Positions 1-8,786 of a stretch of 64,000 nucleotides of DNA are shown here, in pieces. Position numbers and translations under genes: made by a program. Numbering within the stretch: the first letter of the stretch is position 1; every line of letters begins with the position of its first letter. The notes beneath the pieces are model-generated. The model did not search any database, was not told the DNA's origin, and saw only the letters and a program-made list of their open reading frames with translations. This stretch comes from Didemnitutus sp047777955 (lineage in GTDB: Bacteria; Verrucomicrobiota; Verrucomicrobiia; Opitutales; Opitutaceae). The stretch is from the NCBI RefSeq assembly GCF_047777955.1, contig NZ_CP180537.1:4464001-4528000 (forward strand). Direction: 5' to 3'.

Positions 1-182
1 AGGCCGGTGCAGGTGACGGAGATCTGCGTCGGACGGTCCATGAGCACGAATTTCTCCGTGTTCTCGAGCGTGTAGCGCGTGGTGTCCTGCGGCAGAAACG
101 GGCCGGGCTCGTGCTGGCAGCCCGCGAGGAGCGCGGCGGCGGTCAGCGCGGCGAGGCAGAGGGGCGTCTTGACGTTGTTCAT
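1..182 (-). CDS. YcfL-like lipoprotein, 3' end outside window
   Basis: The first 60 residues are visible. They begin MNNVKTPL, followed by a hydrophobic signal and a lipobox LLAGC, so the mature protein should be a lipid-anchored envelope protein. The next part (YTLENTEKFVLMDRP) is not diagnostic. It lies downstream of a COG3014-like lipoprotein and an LpoB homologue on the same strand. In gamma-proteobacteria such as Vibrio the trio COG3014, YcfL and LpoB forms one operon, so YcfL is the natural candidate here. That identity is inferred from context; the lipoprotein signal is seen directly. The gene runs off the left edge of the window, and the reading frame upstream of its ATG is open into the preceding gene. 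Confidence 0.6.
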   Translation of the reverse strand, partial: MNNVKTPLCLAALTAAALLAGCQHEPGPFLPQDTTRYTLENTEKFVLMDRPTQISVTCTG

Positions 183-231
183 GGCTGGTCGGTCTGGTGT
201 TGAGATGTTGGACAGCGCCATCGGGGAAAGT

Positions 232-1438
232 TCACCCGGCGGCGGGGTTTTTGCTAATTCGCTGAGAAACACGACGGTGTCGCGGTCGCCGGCGGCGGGG
301 ACGTGGAGCGTAAATTCGCGGGTGTGGGCCTCGATGACGCGGCCGTCGGCGCCGAGGTATTCGATCGCGGCGGCGTGGTCGCCGGCGCGCAGGCGCAGCG
401 CGGTGAAGCCGAGGTAGCGCGGGAGGTTGTCCCAGGCGCGGATATCGGCGCGCGCCACGGTGGCGGCGGAAAGGACCTTGCTGAAGGCGCCGAGGGCGGC
501 GAGGGCCAGGGCCGTTTGGTCGGAGCCGCGGCCGCTCTCGCCTTCGGCGCGTTTGCGCTCGGCCTCGTTGTGGGCGATAACGGCGCCGAGGAGGGACACG
601 TCGCCGACGACGTCGGTCGTGCCCTTGAACACGGCCTTGTTGCCGAGGATGTAGTCCATCACGCGGCCGCCGCGGGTGGTGGCCTGGAAGTAGAGGTCGT
701 CCCACGGCGCGAGGGCGACGGTCTGCCCGTCGACGCGCAGGCGCGCGCTGGTGGCGGCGGACGGCGGATCGGAAAAGCGCAGCTTCTCGCCGTAGGTGCC
801 GTCGGCGAACTTCAGCGGGCCGCGGCCCCACTCGGCGAAGACGAGGACGTTGGCCTGCGGATCGTAGGGGGCAGCGGGTGCCTGGCGCTCTTCTCCGCCC
901 GGGCGAAGGCGTCGCTGCCGTCGGCCGCGAGCTTCGCGCTGGCGAGGCCGTCGAGGTAGTCGAGCAGCACGTAGTCGGCGCGGTAGTCGCCCTCCTCGGC
1001 GACGCTGTCGAGCAACTGGCCGGAGCGGAAGCAGGCGCGGGCGTTGTCGGGCTCGCCGTCGCGCCAGTAGAGGATGGCGCGGTAATAGTAGGCCATGACG
1101 CGCTCGTAGGGCTCGCCGATGAAGGTCTTGCGCTCCTCGCCCGACCAGAGCGAGCGGGCGCGCTGGGCGTCCGCGCGATCGGCGAGGATGCCGCCCATGG
1201 TGAGGATGGCGTCGTCGAAGCGCTGCTTGGCCTCGTCGTCGCGGCCGGCGCGGAGGGCGGCGAGGCCGAGGCGGTATTGCCACAGGACCTTGTCGCGCAC
1301 GAGGGTGCCGGCGAGCTTGGGGTCGTCGGTGACGAGCGGCTGGTCGGTGGGCAGCGCGGGGCCGACGCAGCCGGTGAGGGTGACGAGGACGGCCACGAGC
1401 AGGAGCGCCCGTGGCCCGATGGAACGGAGACGCGACAT
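232..1438 (-). CDS. COG3014-like TPR lipoprotein, frameshifted
   Basis: The start MSRLRSIG leads into a signal ending in the lipobox LTGC (residues about 20-24), then a helical, TPR-like region with the motif GEPYERVMAYYYRAILYW and a following Asn/Arg/Cys-rich TPR turn. This pattern is typical of the COG3014 family found with LpoB. The frame breaks near 890-903. Downstream coding continues in another frame (PYDPQANVLVFAEWGRGPLK, then VIEAHTREFTLHVPAAGDRD). In that second frame there is no stop before the next gene's ATG at 182. The stop at 232 belongs to a third frame and would need another indel, perhaps in the G4T5 run at about 244-252. I read the breaks as sequence errors rather than decay because both halves are well conserved. 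Role: probably an envelope lipoprotein working with LpoB; function not established. Confidence 0.6.
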
Positions 1439-1477
1439 CGCGCGAAAGTGAGCACGGCAAAGCGCCGTGCGTCACGC

Positions 1478-2110
1478 TCAACGATACGCCGCGTCCTCGA
1501 GACCCTGCTTCTTGATCTCGGCGGAGCTCTCCCAGACGATCTCGCTGGTGCGGGCGTCGGTGAGGCGGAAGGTGTAGAGCACGTAGTCGCTCACGCCCTG
1601 CGAGGTGCGGGTGGTGAGGCTCTGGAGCTTGCCGGTGAGGAAGTAGTCGGCGCCGCGGAACTCGACGACGTTGGGGTCGGCGCTGGCGGTGACTTGGCCG
1701 CTCATCTTGAGCTCACGCTCGCGCTCGAGGGTCTTCATCATCTCGCGGTCGAGGAAGCGCACGTGGCCGGCGGCCTTCTCGTTCAGCTGCGAGCGGATGC
1801 GGGTGAGGAAGATGTCCTTGTTGATCGGGAAGCGCGTCTCGTTGACGACCGGCTCGAGCACCACGCGGGGCGTGACCTTGGCGGCGGCGATCTCGGGGAT
1901 GCCGAGGATGCCGCGCGACATCTTGTCGGTGACGGCGACGAGGTCCTGGGACTCGACGCCGGTGCCGGCGACGAAGCCGCGTTCATCGGGGCGCATTTCC
2001 GTGACGGGGACGCCGTTCGGGTTCTGGACGCCGCCGTAGGGCTGCTGGCAGCCGGCGAGGAACGCCGCGCCGAGGGCGCACGAGGAAACAATGAGGAGAC
2101 GAGGGTTCAT
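1478..2110 (-). CDS. lpoB: LpoB-like penicillin-binding protein activator
   Basis: A 210-residue lipoprotein: signal peptide, lipobox FLAGC at about residue 21, then a short low-complexity linker and a compact C-terminal domain. Features of the LpoB/COG3417 family are visible: the two-strand segment VTPRVVLEPVVNETRFPIN, the helix DIFLTRIRSQL, and the terminal ADYFLTGKLQSL followed by YTFRLTDARTSEIVWES. In E. coli LpoB is an outer-membrane lipoprotein that reaches through the peptidoglycan to stimulate PBP1b. The linker here is much shorter than in enterobacteria, so partner geometry may differ. It lies 39 bp upstream of the COG3014-like gene on the same strand, consistent with one operon. Family assignment is strong; the actual PBP partner is not visible. 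Confidence 0.82.
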   Translation of the reverse strand: MNPRLLIVSSCALGAAFLAGCQQPYGGVQNPNGVPVTEMRPDERGFVAGTGVESQDLVAVTDKMSRGILGIPEIAAAKVTPRVVLEPVVNETRFPINKDIFLTRIRSQLNEKAAGHVRFLDREMMKTLERERELKMSGQVTASADPNVVEFRGADYFLTGKLQSLTTRTSQGVSDYVLYTFRLTDARTSEIVWESSAEIKKQGLEDAAYR

Positions 2111-2139
2111 GGGTGCTTGGTGAAACGAAAACGAAGCGC

Positions 2140-2931
2140 TCAGCGGCCGAACAGGGAGTTCGCGCTGCTCATCGGCGACGAGTTGCCGTAGTAATTGTTG
2201 ATGATCGTCACCTGCTGCGGCTGTTGCTGCGCCGCCGGCTGGGCGGCCGCGACCTCGGGCTGGTAGTAGCTCACCGGGCGCACGCGACGATACGGACGGT
2301 CGACGGCGGCATCGCGGGTCGATCCGATCACCGCGCCGGCCAGCGCGCCCCAGAGGGCGCCGCGCGCGCCGTTGCCGCTGCCGCTGTTGTTGCCGATGAT
2401 CGCGCCGAGGCCGGCGCCGAGCAGCGCGCCGCCGAGGGCGTTGTCGCCGCTGCCGTAGTAGCCGGTGTCGTAATAACCGTAGGTGTAGCTCGGGTAGTAG
2501 GTGTAGCTCGGGTAGGCGTAGGAGTAGCGCGGGTAGTCGTAGTAACCCCAGTAGCTGCTCGGCCAGACCGTCGCGCGCGGATAGGAATAGTAGCCGTAGG
2601 GCCGGTAGCCGACGCGGCGATAGCCGTGATCGTGGGACCGGTAGTCGCGATGGCCGTAGTCGCCGTAGCCCACGCCGACGCGCACGCGCGTGCGGGCGTC
2701 GCCGCGCCCGGCGGCATGGTTCGCATCGTCCGCCGCGGCGCCGAGCACCGCCCCGGCGGCCGCGCCGATGAGCGCGCCCTTACCGCCGTTGCCGCTGCCG
2801 CTGTTGTTGCCGATCACCGCCCCGGCGATGCCACCGAGCACGGCGCCGTTGACGGCATTGGGACGAAAGGTCTGCGCCGACAGCGACAACGCGGTCGCGC
2901 CGAGCAAAGCGAGGGCGAGGAACTTTTTCAT
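2140..2931 (-). CDS. Secreted glycine-zipper protein
   Basis: The start MKKFLALALLG (position 2931) gives a clean signal peptide ending LSAQ; the open frame extends ten codons further but without a better start. The mature protein has two glycine-zipper blocks: GGIAGAVIGNNSGSGNGGKG with GALIGAAAGAVLG near the N-terminus, and LLGAGLGAIIGNNSGSGNGA with ALWGALAGAVIG about 130 residues later. They flank a Tyr/Arg/His-rich middle with repeated YPSYTY-type units. Glycine-zipper domains insert in or associate with membranes, often the outer membrane. The duplication of the NNSGSGNG motif suggests internal gene duplication. It is probably the first gene of the envelope-lipoprotein cluster that follows on the same strand. 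No specific function can be assigned. Confidence 0.75.
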   Translation of the reverse strand: MKKFLALALLGATALSLSAQTFRPNAVNGAVLGGIAGAVIGNNSGSGNGGKGALIGAAAGAVLGAAADDANHAAGRGDARTRVRVGVGYGDYGHRDYRSHDHGYRRVGYRPYGYYSYPRATVWPSSYWGYYDYPRYSYAYPSYTYYPSYTYGYYDTGYYGSGDNALGGALLGAGLGAIIGNNSGSGNGARGALWGALAGAVIGSTRDAAVDRPYRRVRPVSYYQPEVAAAQPAAQQQPQQVTIINNYYGNSSPMSSANSLFGR

Positions 2932-3089
2932 GGTTGGTGAGGGCCGAGGGGTGGGACACATACCCTAGGGAAGTGTTTCACCGGGAATCAACGGGCGAGC
3001 GTCCGGAACCTTAGGGCACAGGCGGGAGTTGCGCCGGCGAACGGAGCAAGCTACTTGGATTTCGCGACAAAACAACCACTTAGCCCAAC

Positions 3090-3782
3090 GTGATCCGAGG
3101 CACCTTCGATCTCCCCGTGCTCTTCGACTACGGCGCGACTTTCGCGTTCGGGTTGTCCGCGGCGCTGGCCGGCATCAAGCGACATTACGACATCGTCGGC
3201 GTGCTGGCGCTGGCGCTGGTCACGGGGCTGGGCGGCGGCGTGCTGCGCGACGGGCTTTTCCTCGCGCAGGGTCCCACCCCGCTCCTGACCAACCCGCGCT
3301 ACATCCAGCTCATCGGTGCGGCCGTGCTTTGCGGCATCCTCTTCGGTTCGCGCATCCACCATTTCGCCCGCCTCATCGCCATCGTGGACGCGCTCGGACT
3401 CGGCGCCTACGCGGCCTTCGGCGTGCAAAAATCCCTCCACGCCGGCCTGTCGGCGCCGGCCGCGATCCTCGTCGGCGTCGTCAACGCCGTGGGCGGCGGC
3501 GTGCTGCGCGACCTCCTCTGCCGCGAGGAGCCGCTGGTGTTCAAGCCCGGGCAGTTCTACCTGCTCACCGCCCTCGCCGGCGCCGTGACGTTCGTGTTTT
3601 GCACCGCCAGCCTCGAGCTGTCCGCCAACCGGGCCGCGATCGTCGCCGTGGTGCTGACCTTCGTCTTCCGCGCGCTCACCATCCGCTTCAACTGGCGCAC
3701 CGCGCCGGTCTCCTCCGGCAGCATCTTCGAGAACGACGACGATCCGCCGCCGCCCCCGGCCAAGCAGACGGGGCCGGCCTGA
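3090..3782 (+). CDS. TRIC / UPF0126 family cation channel
   Basis: A 230-residue membrane protein with about seven transmembrane segments arranged as two similar halves. Each half carries the family's glycine-rich signature: LVTGLGGGVLRDGL in the first and VVNAVGGGVLRDLL in the second. This is the hallmark of bacterial TRIC-type channels (YadS/YicG, formerly UPF0126), which form trimeric inner-membrane monovalent-cation channels. The start is a GTG at 3090 and an in-frame stop just upstream limits it. The C-terminus is a hydrophilic Asp/Pro-rich tail (NDDDPPPPPAK). It is transcribed divergently from the glycine-zipper gene. Confidence 0.88.
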   Translation: MIRGTFDLPVLFDYGATFAFGLSAALAGIKRHYDIVGVLALALVTGLGGGVLRDGLFLAQGPTPLLTNPRYIQLIGAAVLCGILFGSRIHHFARLIAIVDALGLGAYAAFGVQKSLHAGLSAPAAILVGVVNAVGGGVLRDLLCREEPLVFKPGQFYLLTALAGAVTFVFCTASLELSANRAAIVAVVLTFVFRALTIRFNWRTAPVSSGSIFENDDDPPPPPAKQTGPA

Positions 3783-3956
3783 GCGGTTTCCCTGCCGGAA
3801 TTTTCCTGCGGAAATTTCCCCGAACTTCCGGGCTACAGGCGCGACGACCCCGCGGTTCCGCGGGATGAGCGGGAATATTTTCGGGACGAAGCGAACCTCG
3901 TCCGCGACGGGGCAGTCGCACGAGCCGAACCCGGAACCTCAACCCAGGAAACAACC

Positions 3957-4688
3957 ATGAATACCACGCTACGTTGCCTCCTCGCTCTCGCTTCGGCCAC
4001 GACGCTCGCCGCGTCCGCCTCGGCCCAGCTGCTCCATGGTGCCGCCAATGCGGCCACGACGGTCCGGCCGGCCCTGCCGCCCCCGCCGCCGCCGCCCGCG
4101 GTGACCGCCTCAGCCGCCGCCCAGAGCGCGGCGACCACCGCCGCCACCGTCCGCGCCCCGGTCCTCCCGCCTGCCGCTGCCGCCGCGACCACCGCCGGCA
4201 CGGTCGGCGCGAGCGTGTCCGCGTCACACCAACCCGCCGTCGTCGGCAGCGCCAACGCCTCGGCCACCGGCCAGCTCCGCGGCGCGGCCGGCCTCGACGT
4301 CGCCGCGACGCACGGCATCAACGCCACCGTGAACACGGCGGAGACGACCGGCGCGATCCGCCAGACCGCCTTCAACGCGCGCGAGTCGCTCTCGGCGCAG
4401 ATCGAGGCCCGCATCGACGCCAGCACCCAGGCCCTGGCCGAGGCGAAAGCCCGCGCCGAGATCGCCGGCGACCACGCGCGCGCCGAGTTCGCCCGCGCGA
4501 TGCGCGAGGTCCGCGCCACGGAAAAGGAATTGCGCGCCTCGCTTCGCGCCTCCGTGAAGGCGACGAAGGAAAGCACCTGGGGCGAAGTGCAGTCCCAGCT
4601 CGCGAAGGACTACTCCGCCTACGCCACCGCCGTGATCGCCGCCGACGCCGCCGCCAGCGGCAGCGCGAGCAGCGCGCCGAAATCCTGA
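3957..4688 (+). CDS. Secreted Ala-rich helical protein, unknown
   Basis: A 243-residue protein with a signal peptide (MNTTLRCLL to ASAQ), a Pro-rich stretch (ALPPPPPPPAV), an Ala/Thr-rich low-complexity segment and then a long amphipathic helix rich in Ala, Arg and Glu (roughly residues 140-235), which looks like a coiled coil. A purine-rich AGGA lies about 10 bases before the ATG and supports this start. The following gene, a small outer-membrane barrel, is on the same strand 97 bp downstream. I do not recognise a family. A structural or periplasmic scaffold role is possible but not shown. Confidence 0.6.
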   Translation: MNTTLRCLLALASATTLAASASAQLLHGAANAATTVRPALPPPPPPPAVTASAAAQSAATTAATVRAPVLPPAAAAATTAGTVGASVSASHQPAVVGSANASATGQLRGAAGLDVAATHGINATVNTAETTGAIRQTAFNARESLSAQIEARIDASTQALAEAKARAEIAGDHARAEFARAMREVRATEKELRASLRASVKATKESTWGEVQSQLAKDYSAYATAVIAADAAASGSASSAPKS

Positions 4689-4730
4689 CCGCCACCCGCC
4701 TCGGAACTCACCGCGGCTCGTTTCCGGTCC

Positions 4731-4758
4731 GCCGCCGGGGCCCTCGCGCCCCGGCGGC
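4731..4758. other. Strong GC hairpin between two + strand genes
   Basis: A perfect 10-bp inverted repeat (GCCGCCGGGG / CCCCGGCGGC) with an 8-base loop sits between the Ala-rich gene and the barrel gene. Pairing extends imperfectly outward by several more bases. No T-tract follows, so it may be an mRNA-stability or attenuation structure rather than a simple terminator. Confidence 0.4.
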
Positions 4759-4785
4759 CGGATCGGATCACCCGGCCCAAACACC

Positions 4786-5565
4786 ATGAAAACGCTCCGC
4801 TTCGCCCTCCTTCCCGCCGCGCTGCTCGCCGGCGCCCTCCTCGCCCAGACCGCCACGCCCCCGCCGCCGCCGGCGACCACGACCGTCGGCACCGGCTTCG
4901 ACTACTCGCGCGGCAGCTACGGCCTCGCCTCCGACACCACCGTCACGTCCGTGCCCTTCGAGGTCACCTACGAATCGCCGGCGTGGGTCTTCCGCGCCTT
5001 CACGTCGTGGCTCACGATCAAGGGCCCGTCCGCCGCCGCGCTCACCGGCGGCGCCGGCAGTCTCACCCGCCCGACCAGCGCGTCCGAATCCGGCCTCGGT
5101 GACGTCTACGCCGATCTCACCTACCGCGGCGACCCGCTCGGCACCGGCTGGCATCTCGATCCGACGGTCCGCGTGAAGCTCCCGACCGCCGACGACGACC
5201 GCGGCCTCGGCACCGGCAAGACCGACTACTATGGCCAGCTGACCGCCTACCGCACGTTCGGCGCGGTCACGCCGTTCGTCGCGGGCGGCTACCGTTTCCT
5301 CGGCGCGAGCGCGCTCTACCCGCTCCGCGACGGCGCCTACGGCTCCGGCGGCGCGCACTTCCGCACCTCCGACCGCACGGTGCTCACCGCCTCGCTCGAC
5401 TGGCGCTCGCGCGTCGTCGACGGCGGCGACGCCGGCACCGAGGCGACGCTGGCCGTGTCGCACGACCTCACCGACCGCTGGCGGCTCTTCGCTTACGCGC
5501 AAAAGGGCTTCACCGACGCGAGCCCGGACGTCGGCGGCGGCCTGCGCCTCAGTTACCGCTTCTGA
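4786..5565 (+). CDS. Small outer-membrane beta-barrel protein
   Basis: A 259-residue protein with a signal peptide ending LLAQT, a short Pro/Thr linker, then alternating amphipathic strands rich in Tyr, Trp, Gly and Arg. It ends in LRLSYRF, the C-terminal aromatic signature recognised by the BAM machinery. The middle part (GLGDVYADLTYR, PTVRVKLPTADDDRGLGTGK, AYRTFGAVTPFVAGGYRFLG) resembles the phenol_MetA_deg-like transporter barrels. A strong Rho-independent terminator follows the stop, so this gene ends its transcription unit. Substrate unknown. Confidence 0.75.
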   Translation: MKTLRFALLPAALLAGALLAQTATPPPPPATTTVGTGFDYSRGSYGLASDTTVTSVPFEVTYESPAWVFRAFTSWLTIKGPSAAALTGGAGSLTRPTSASESGLGDVYADLTYRGDPLGTGWHLDPTVRVKLPTADDDRGLGTGKTDYYGQLTAYRTFGAVTPFVAGGYRFLGASALYPLRDGAYGSGGAHFRTSDRTVLTASLDWRSRVVDGGDAGTEATLAVSHDLTDRWRLFAYAQKGFTDASPDVGGGLRLSYRF

Positions 5566-5593
5566 GCCGTCCGGACTTTTTCGCGTCTCCGTC

Positions 5594-5620
5594 GGCGGGC
5601 CGCTCGCGGCCCGCCTTTTT
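5594..5620 (+). terminator. Rho-independent terminator of the barrel gene
   Basis: A perfect 9-bp stem (GGCGGGCCG / CGGCCCGCC) with a CTCG tetraloop is followed immediately by TTTTT on the plus strand, 28 bases after the barrel gene stop. Confidence 0.88.
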
Positions 5621-5642
5621 CATGCCCGCGTGACGCCCGGCC

Positions 5643-8600
5643 TCACTTCGCCGGCACTTCGGCCGGCGCGCCGGCCGCCGCGGCCGGCTGGCGCCGCGCG
5701 GCCAGCCAGCGCGTGAAGCGGTCCATGTAGACGTAGATCGCAGGCGTGATGTAGAGCGTCAGCGCCTGCGAGACGACGAGGCCGCCGACCACCGCGAGGC
5801 CGAGCGGCCGGCGCGAGTCGGCGCCGGCGCCGAGGCCGAGCGCGATCGGCACCGCGCCGGCGAGCGCGGCGAAGGTCGTCATCATGATCGGCCGGAAGCG
5901 CACCAGGCACGCCTCGAAGATCGCGTCCTGCGCCACGAAGCGCTCGCCCTGCTCGCGCTCCTTCGCGATGGCGAAGTCGATCATCATGATCGCGTTTTTC
6001 TTCACGATGCCGATGAGCAGGATCACGCCGACGTAGCCCATGACGTTCAGCTCCTCGCGGAACGCCCAGAGCGTGAACAGCGCGCCGAAGCTCGCCGCCG
6101 GCAGGCCGGAGAGGATCGTCAGCGGGTGGATGAAGTCCTCGTAGAGGATGCCGAGCACGATGTAGATCACGAGCACCGCCACCACGAGCAGCAGGAGCAG
6201 GCCCTGGGTCGACGAGGCGAAGGCCTGGGCCGAGCCCTGGAAGCCGTAGCTGATCGTCGCGGGCAGCTCCTTGCGGGCGAGTTCGCCGACGACGGCGGTG
6301 GCCTGGCCGAGCGAGTAGTCGGGCCGGAGGTTGAAGGAGATCGTCACGGCGGGAAGCTGGCCGAGGTGGTTGACGGTGAGCGGGCCGACCTCGCGGCGGA
6401 GCGCGGCGACGGTGTCGAGCGGCACGAGCTTGCCGCTCTTGCCCTTGATGTAGATCAGCGAGAGCGCCTCCGGGCTCTTCTGGAACTCCGGCGCCGTCTC
6501 CATGATGACGTAGTATTGGTTCGTCGGCGTGTAGATGGTGGAGACCTGGCGCGAGCCGTAGGCGCTGTAGAGCGCGTCCTCGATCTGCTGCGGCGTGACG
6601 CCGAGCGCGGCGGCGCGGTCGCGGGCGATGTCGACGCGCAGCTGCGGGTTCGAGATCTGGAGGTCGGAATTCACGTCCTGCAGGCCGGGCAGCTCGCGCA
6701 TCTTCGCCTCCATCTTGCCGGCGGCGGCGTAGAGTTCCTGGAGGTCGCTGCCGAAGAGCGTGATCTGGTAGAGCGCCTTCGTGAGCGCGCCGCCGAGGCG
6801 GATCGGCGGCAGCAGCTGCGGGTAGACCTTGAGGCCGGGCACGACGGCGAGCTCCTTGCGCAGCTGCTGCGCGATGACCGCGGCGTGCGCGCGCTGGTGG
6901 CGGTCCTTCAGGATGATGAACATGCGGCCCTGGTTGCTGTTCGTGGCCGACGGGCCGCCGCCGATGGCGGACATGAACATGACGACGTTGGGGTTCTTCG
7001 CCACGATCGCCGCGGCGGCCTGCTGGTGGCGCACCATCTCGGCGAACGACACGTCCTGCGCCGCCTCGGTGAAGGCGAAGATCTGCCCGGTGTCGTCGGT
7101 GGGGATGAAGCCCGTCGGGAGCAGGCGCGCCACGACGACGGTGAGCACGGCCATCAGGGCCGCGACGCCGATCGTGACCAGCCGGTGCCGCAGCGCCACG
7201 CGCAGCGTGCGCTCGTAGAAGTCGCGCATGCGGTTGAAGAACGTCTCGAAGGCCTCGTAGACGCGCCCGTGCCGCTCCACCGCGCCGGCCGGGTGCGGCT
7301 TGAGGAAGCGGCTGCAGAGCATGGGCGTCAGCGTCAGCGACACGACGCCGGAGACGAGGATCGAGGCCGTGATGGTCACGGCGAACTCGTGCAGCAGGCG
7401 GCCGAGGATGCCGCCCATGAAGAGCACGGGGATGAACACCGCCACGAGCGACAGCGTCATCGAGAGGATGGTGAAGCCGATCTCGCCCGAGCCCTTGAAC
7501 GCCGCCTCGCGCACCGGCATGCCCTGCTCGGTGTAGCGGACGATGTTTTCCAGCATCACGATCGCGTCGTCGACCACGAAGCCGACCGAGAGCGTGAGCG
7601 CGAGCAGCGAGAGGTTGTCGAGGGTGTAGCCGGCAAAATACATCACCACGAACGTGCCCGCCAGGGCCATGGGGATGGCGATGCCGGGGATGACGGTGGC
7701 GCGGACGTTGCGCAGGAAGACGAAGATCACCAGCACCACGAGGATGATCGCGAGCGTGAGCGTGAACTGCACGTCGTTCACCGACTCGCGCACGCTCTCG
7801 GAGCGGTCGGCGAGGACGTTGAGCTGCACCGAGGCGGGCAGCTGGGCCTTGAAGGCCGGGAGCAGCCGCCGCACGCGGTCGACCACCTCGACGGTGTTCG
7901 TGCCGGGCTGCTTCTGCACCGCGAGCACGACGGAGCGATCGCCCTGGCCTTGGCGGTAGAACCAGCTCGCCACGCGGTTGTCCTGCACGCTGTCGATCAC
8001 CTGCGCGAGCTCGCTCAGGCGGACCGGGGCGCCGTTGCGGTAGGCGACGACGATGTTGGCGAACTCGCCGCTGCTCGCCAGCTGGCCGGTGGCGACGACG
8101 GTCATGGCCTGCTGCGGGCCGTCGAGCACGCCGGTGGGCAGGTTGACGTTGTGGGCGGAGAGCGCGGCGCGGACGTCGTCGAGCGCGATGCCCTTGGCCG
8201 CGAGCGCGCGCGGATCGAGGCGGACGCGGAGGGCGTATTTCTGCGCGCCGAAGATCTGCACCTGGGCCACGCCGTCGACGGTGGAGATGCGCTGGCCGAG
8301 GATGGTGTCGGCGTATTCGTTCACGACCGAGAGCGGCAGCGTCGGCGAGGCGAGCGCGAGGTAGAGGATGGGCTGGTCCGCCGGGTTGGTTTTGCGGAAG
8401 GAGGGCGGCGCCGGCATGTCCGTGGGCAGGCGGCGCTGCACCGCGGCGATGGCGGCCTGCACGTCCTGCGCTGCGGCGTCGATCGTGCGGTCGAGGGAGA
8501 ACTGGATCGTGATCGAGGTGGAGCCGAGGGAGCTGGTCGACGTCATCGAGTCGATGCCGGCGATGGTGGCGAACTGCTGCTCGAGCGGCGTGGCGACGGC

Positions 8601-8783
8601 GCTGGCCATCGTCTCGGGCGTGGCGCCGGGCAGGCTGGCGCTGACGACGATGGTCGGGAAATCGACGTTGGGCAGGTCCGAGACGGGCAGGAGCTTGTAG
8701 GCCATCGCGCCGAAGATGCACAGCGCCGCGGTGAGCAGCGTGGTCATCACCGGGCGGCGGATGCAGAGGGCGGGCAGGTTCAT
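5643..8783 (-). CDS. RND efflux pump inner-membrane permease
   Basis: A 1046-residue protein of full HAE1 (AcrB/MdtBC-like) length. The N-terminal helix is followed by LPNVDFPTIVVSASLPGATP, the usual beginning of the first porter domain. The proton-relay pair is present in GFVVDDAIVMLENI (two adjacent Asp in TM4). The second half repeats the architecture and ends with VVGGLVVSQALTLYITPAIY. It would form the inner-membrane part of a tripartite drug or metabolite exporter. It lies 3 bp after the adaptor gene in an operon led by a MarR regulator. Closest in style to MdtB/MdtC, but only one permease is present. No outer-membrane factor is encoded nearby. Confidence 0.93.
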   Translation of the reverse strand: MNLPALCIRRPVMTTLLTAALCIFGAMAYKLLPVSDLPNVDFPTIVVSASLPGATPETMASAVATPLEQQFATIAGIDSMTSTSSLGSTSITIQFSLDRTIDAAAQDVQAAIAAVQRRLPTDMPAPPSFRKTNPADQPILYLALASPTLPLSVVNEYADTILGQRISTVDGVAQVQIFGAQKYALRVRLDPRALAAKGIALDDVRAALSAHNVNLPTGVLDGPQQAMTVVATGQLASSGEFANIVVAYRNGAPVRLSELAQVIDSVQDNRVASWFYRQGQGDRSVVLAVQKQPGTNTVEVVDRVRRLLPAFKAQLPASVQLNVLADRSESVRESVNDVQFTLTLAIILVVLVIFVFLRNVRATVIPGIAIPMALAGTFVVMYFAGYTLDNLSLLALTLSVGFVVDDAIVMLENIVRYTEQGMPVREAAFKGSGEIGFTILSMTLSLVAVFIPVLFMGGILGRLLHEFAVTITASILVSGVVSLTLTPMLCSRFLKPHPAGAVERHGRVYEAFETFFNRMRDFYERTLRVALRHRLVTIGVAALMAVLTVVVARLLPTGFIPTDDTGQIFAFTEAAQDVSFAEMVRHQQAAAAIVAKNPNVVMFMSAIGGGPSATNSNQGRMFIILKDRHQRAHAAVIAQQLRKELAVVPGLKVYPQLLPPIRLGGALTKALYQITLFGSDLQELYAAAGKMEAKMRELPGLQDVNSDLQISNPQLRVDIARDRAAALGVTPQQIEDALYSAYGSRQVSTIYTPTNQYYVIMETAPEFQKSPEALSLIYIKGKSGKLVPLDTVAALRREVGPLTVNHLGQLPAVTISFNLRPDYSLGQATAVVGELARKELPATISYGFQGSAQAFASSTQGLLLLLVVAVLVIYIVLGILYEDFIHPLTILSGLPAASFGALFTLWAFREELNVMGYVGVILLIGIVKKNAIMMIDFAIAKEREQGERFVAQDAIFEACLVRFRPIMMTTFAALAGAVPIALGLGAGADSRRPLGLAVVGGLVVSQALTLYITPAIYVYMDRFTRWLAARRQPAAAAGAPAEVPAK

Positions 8784-8786
8784 GGC

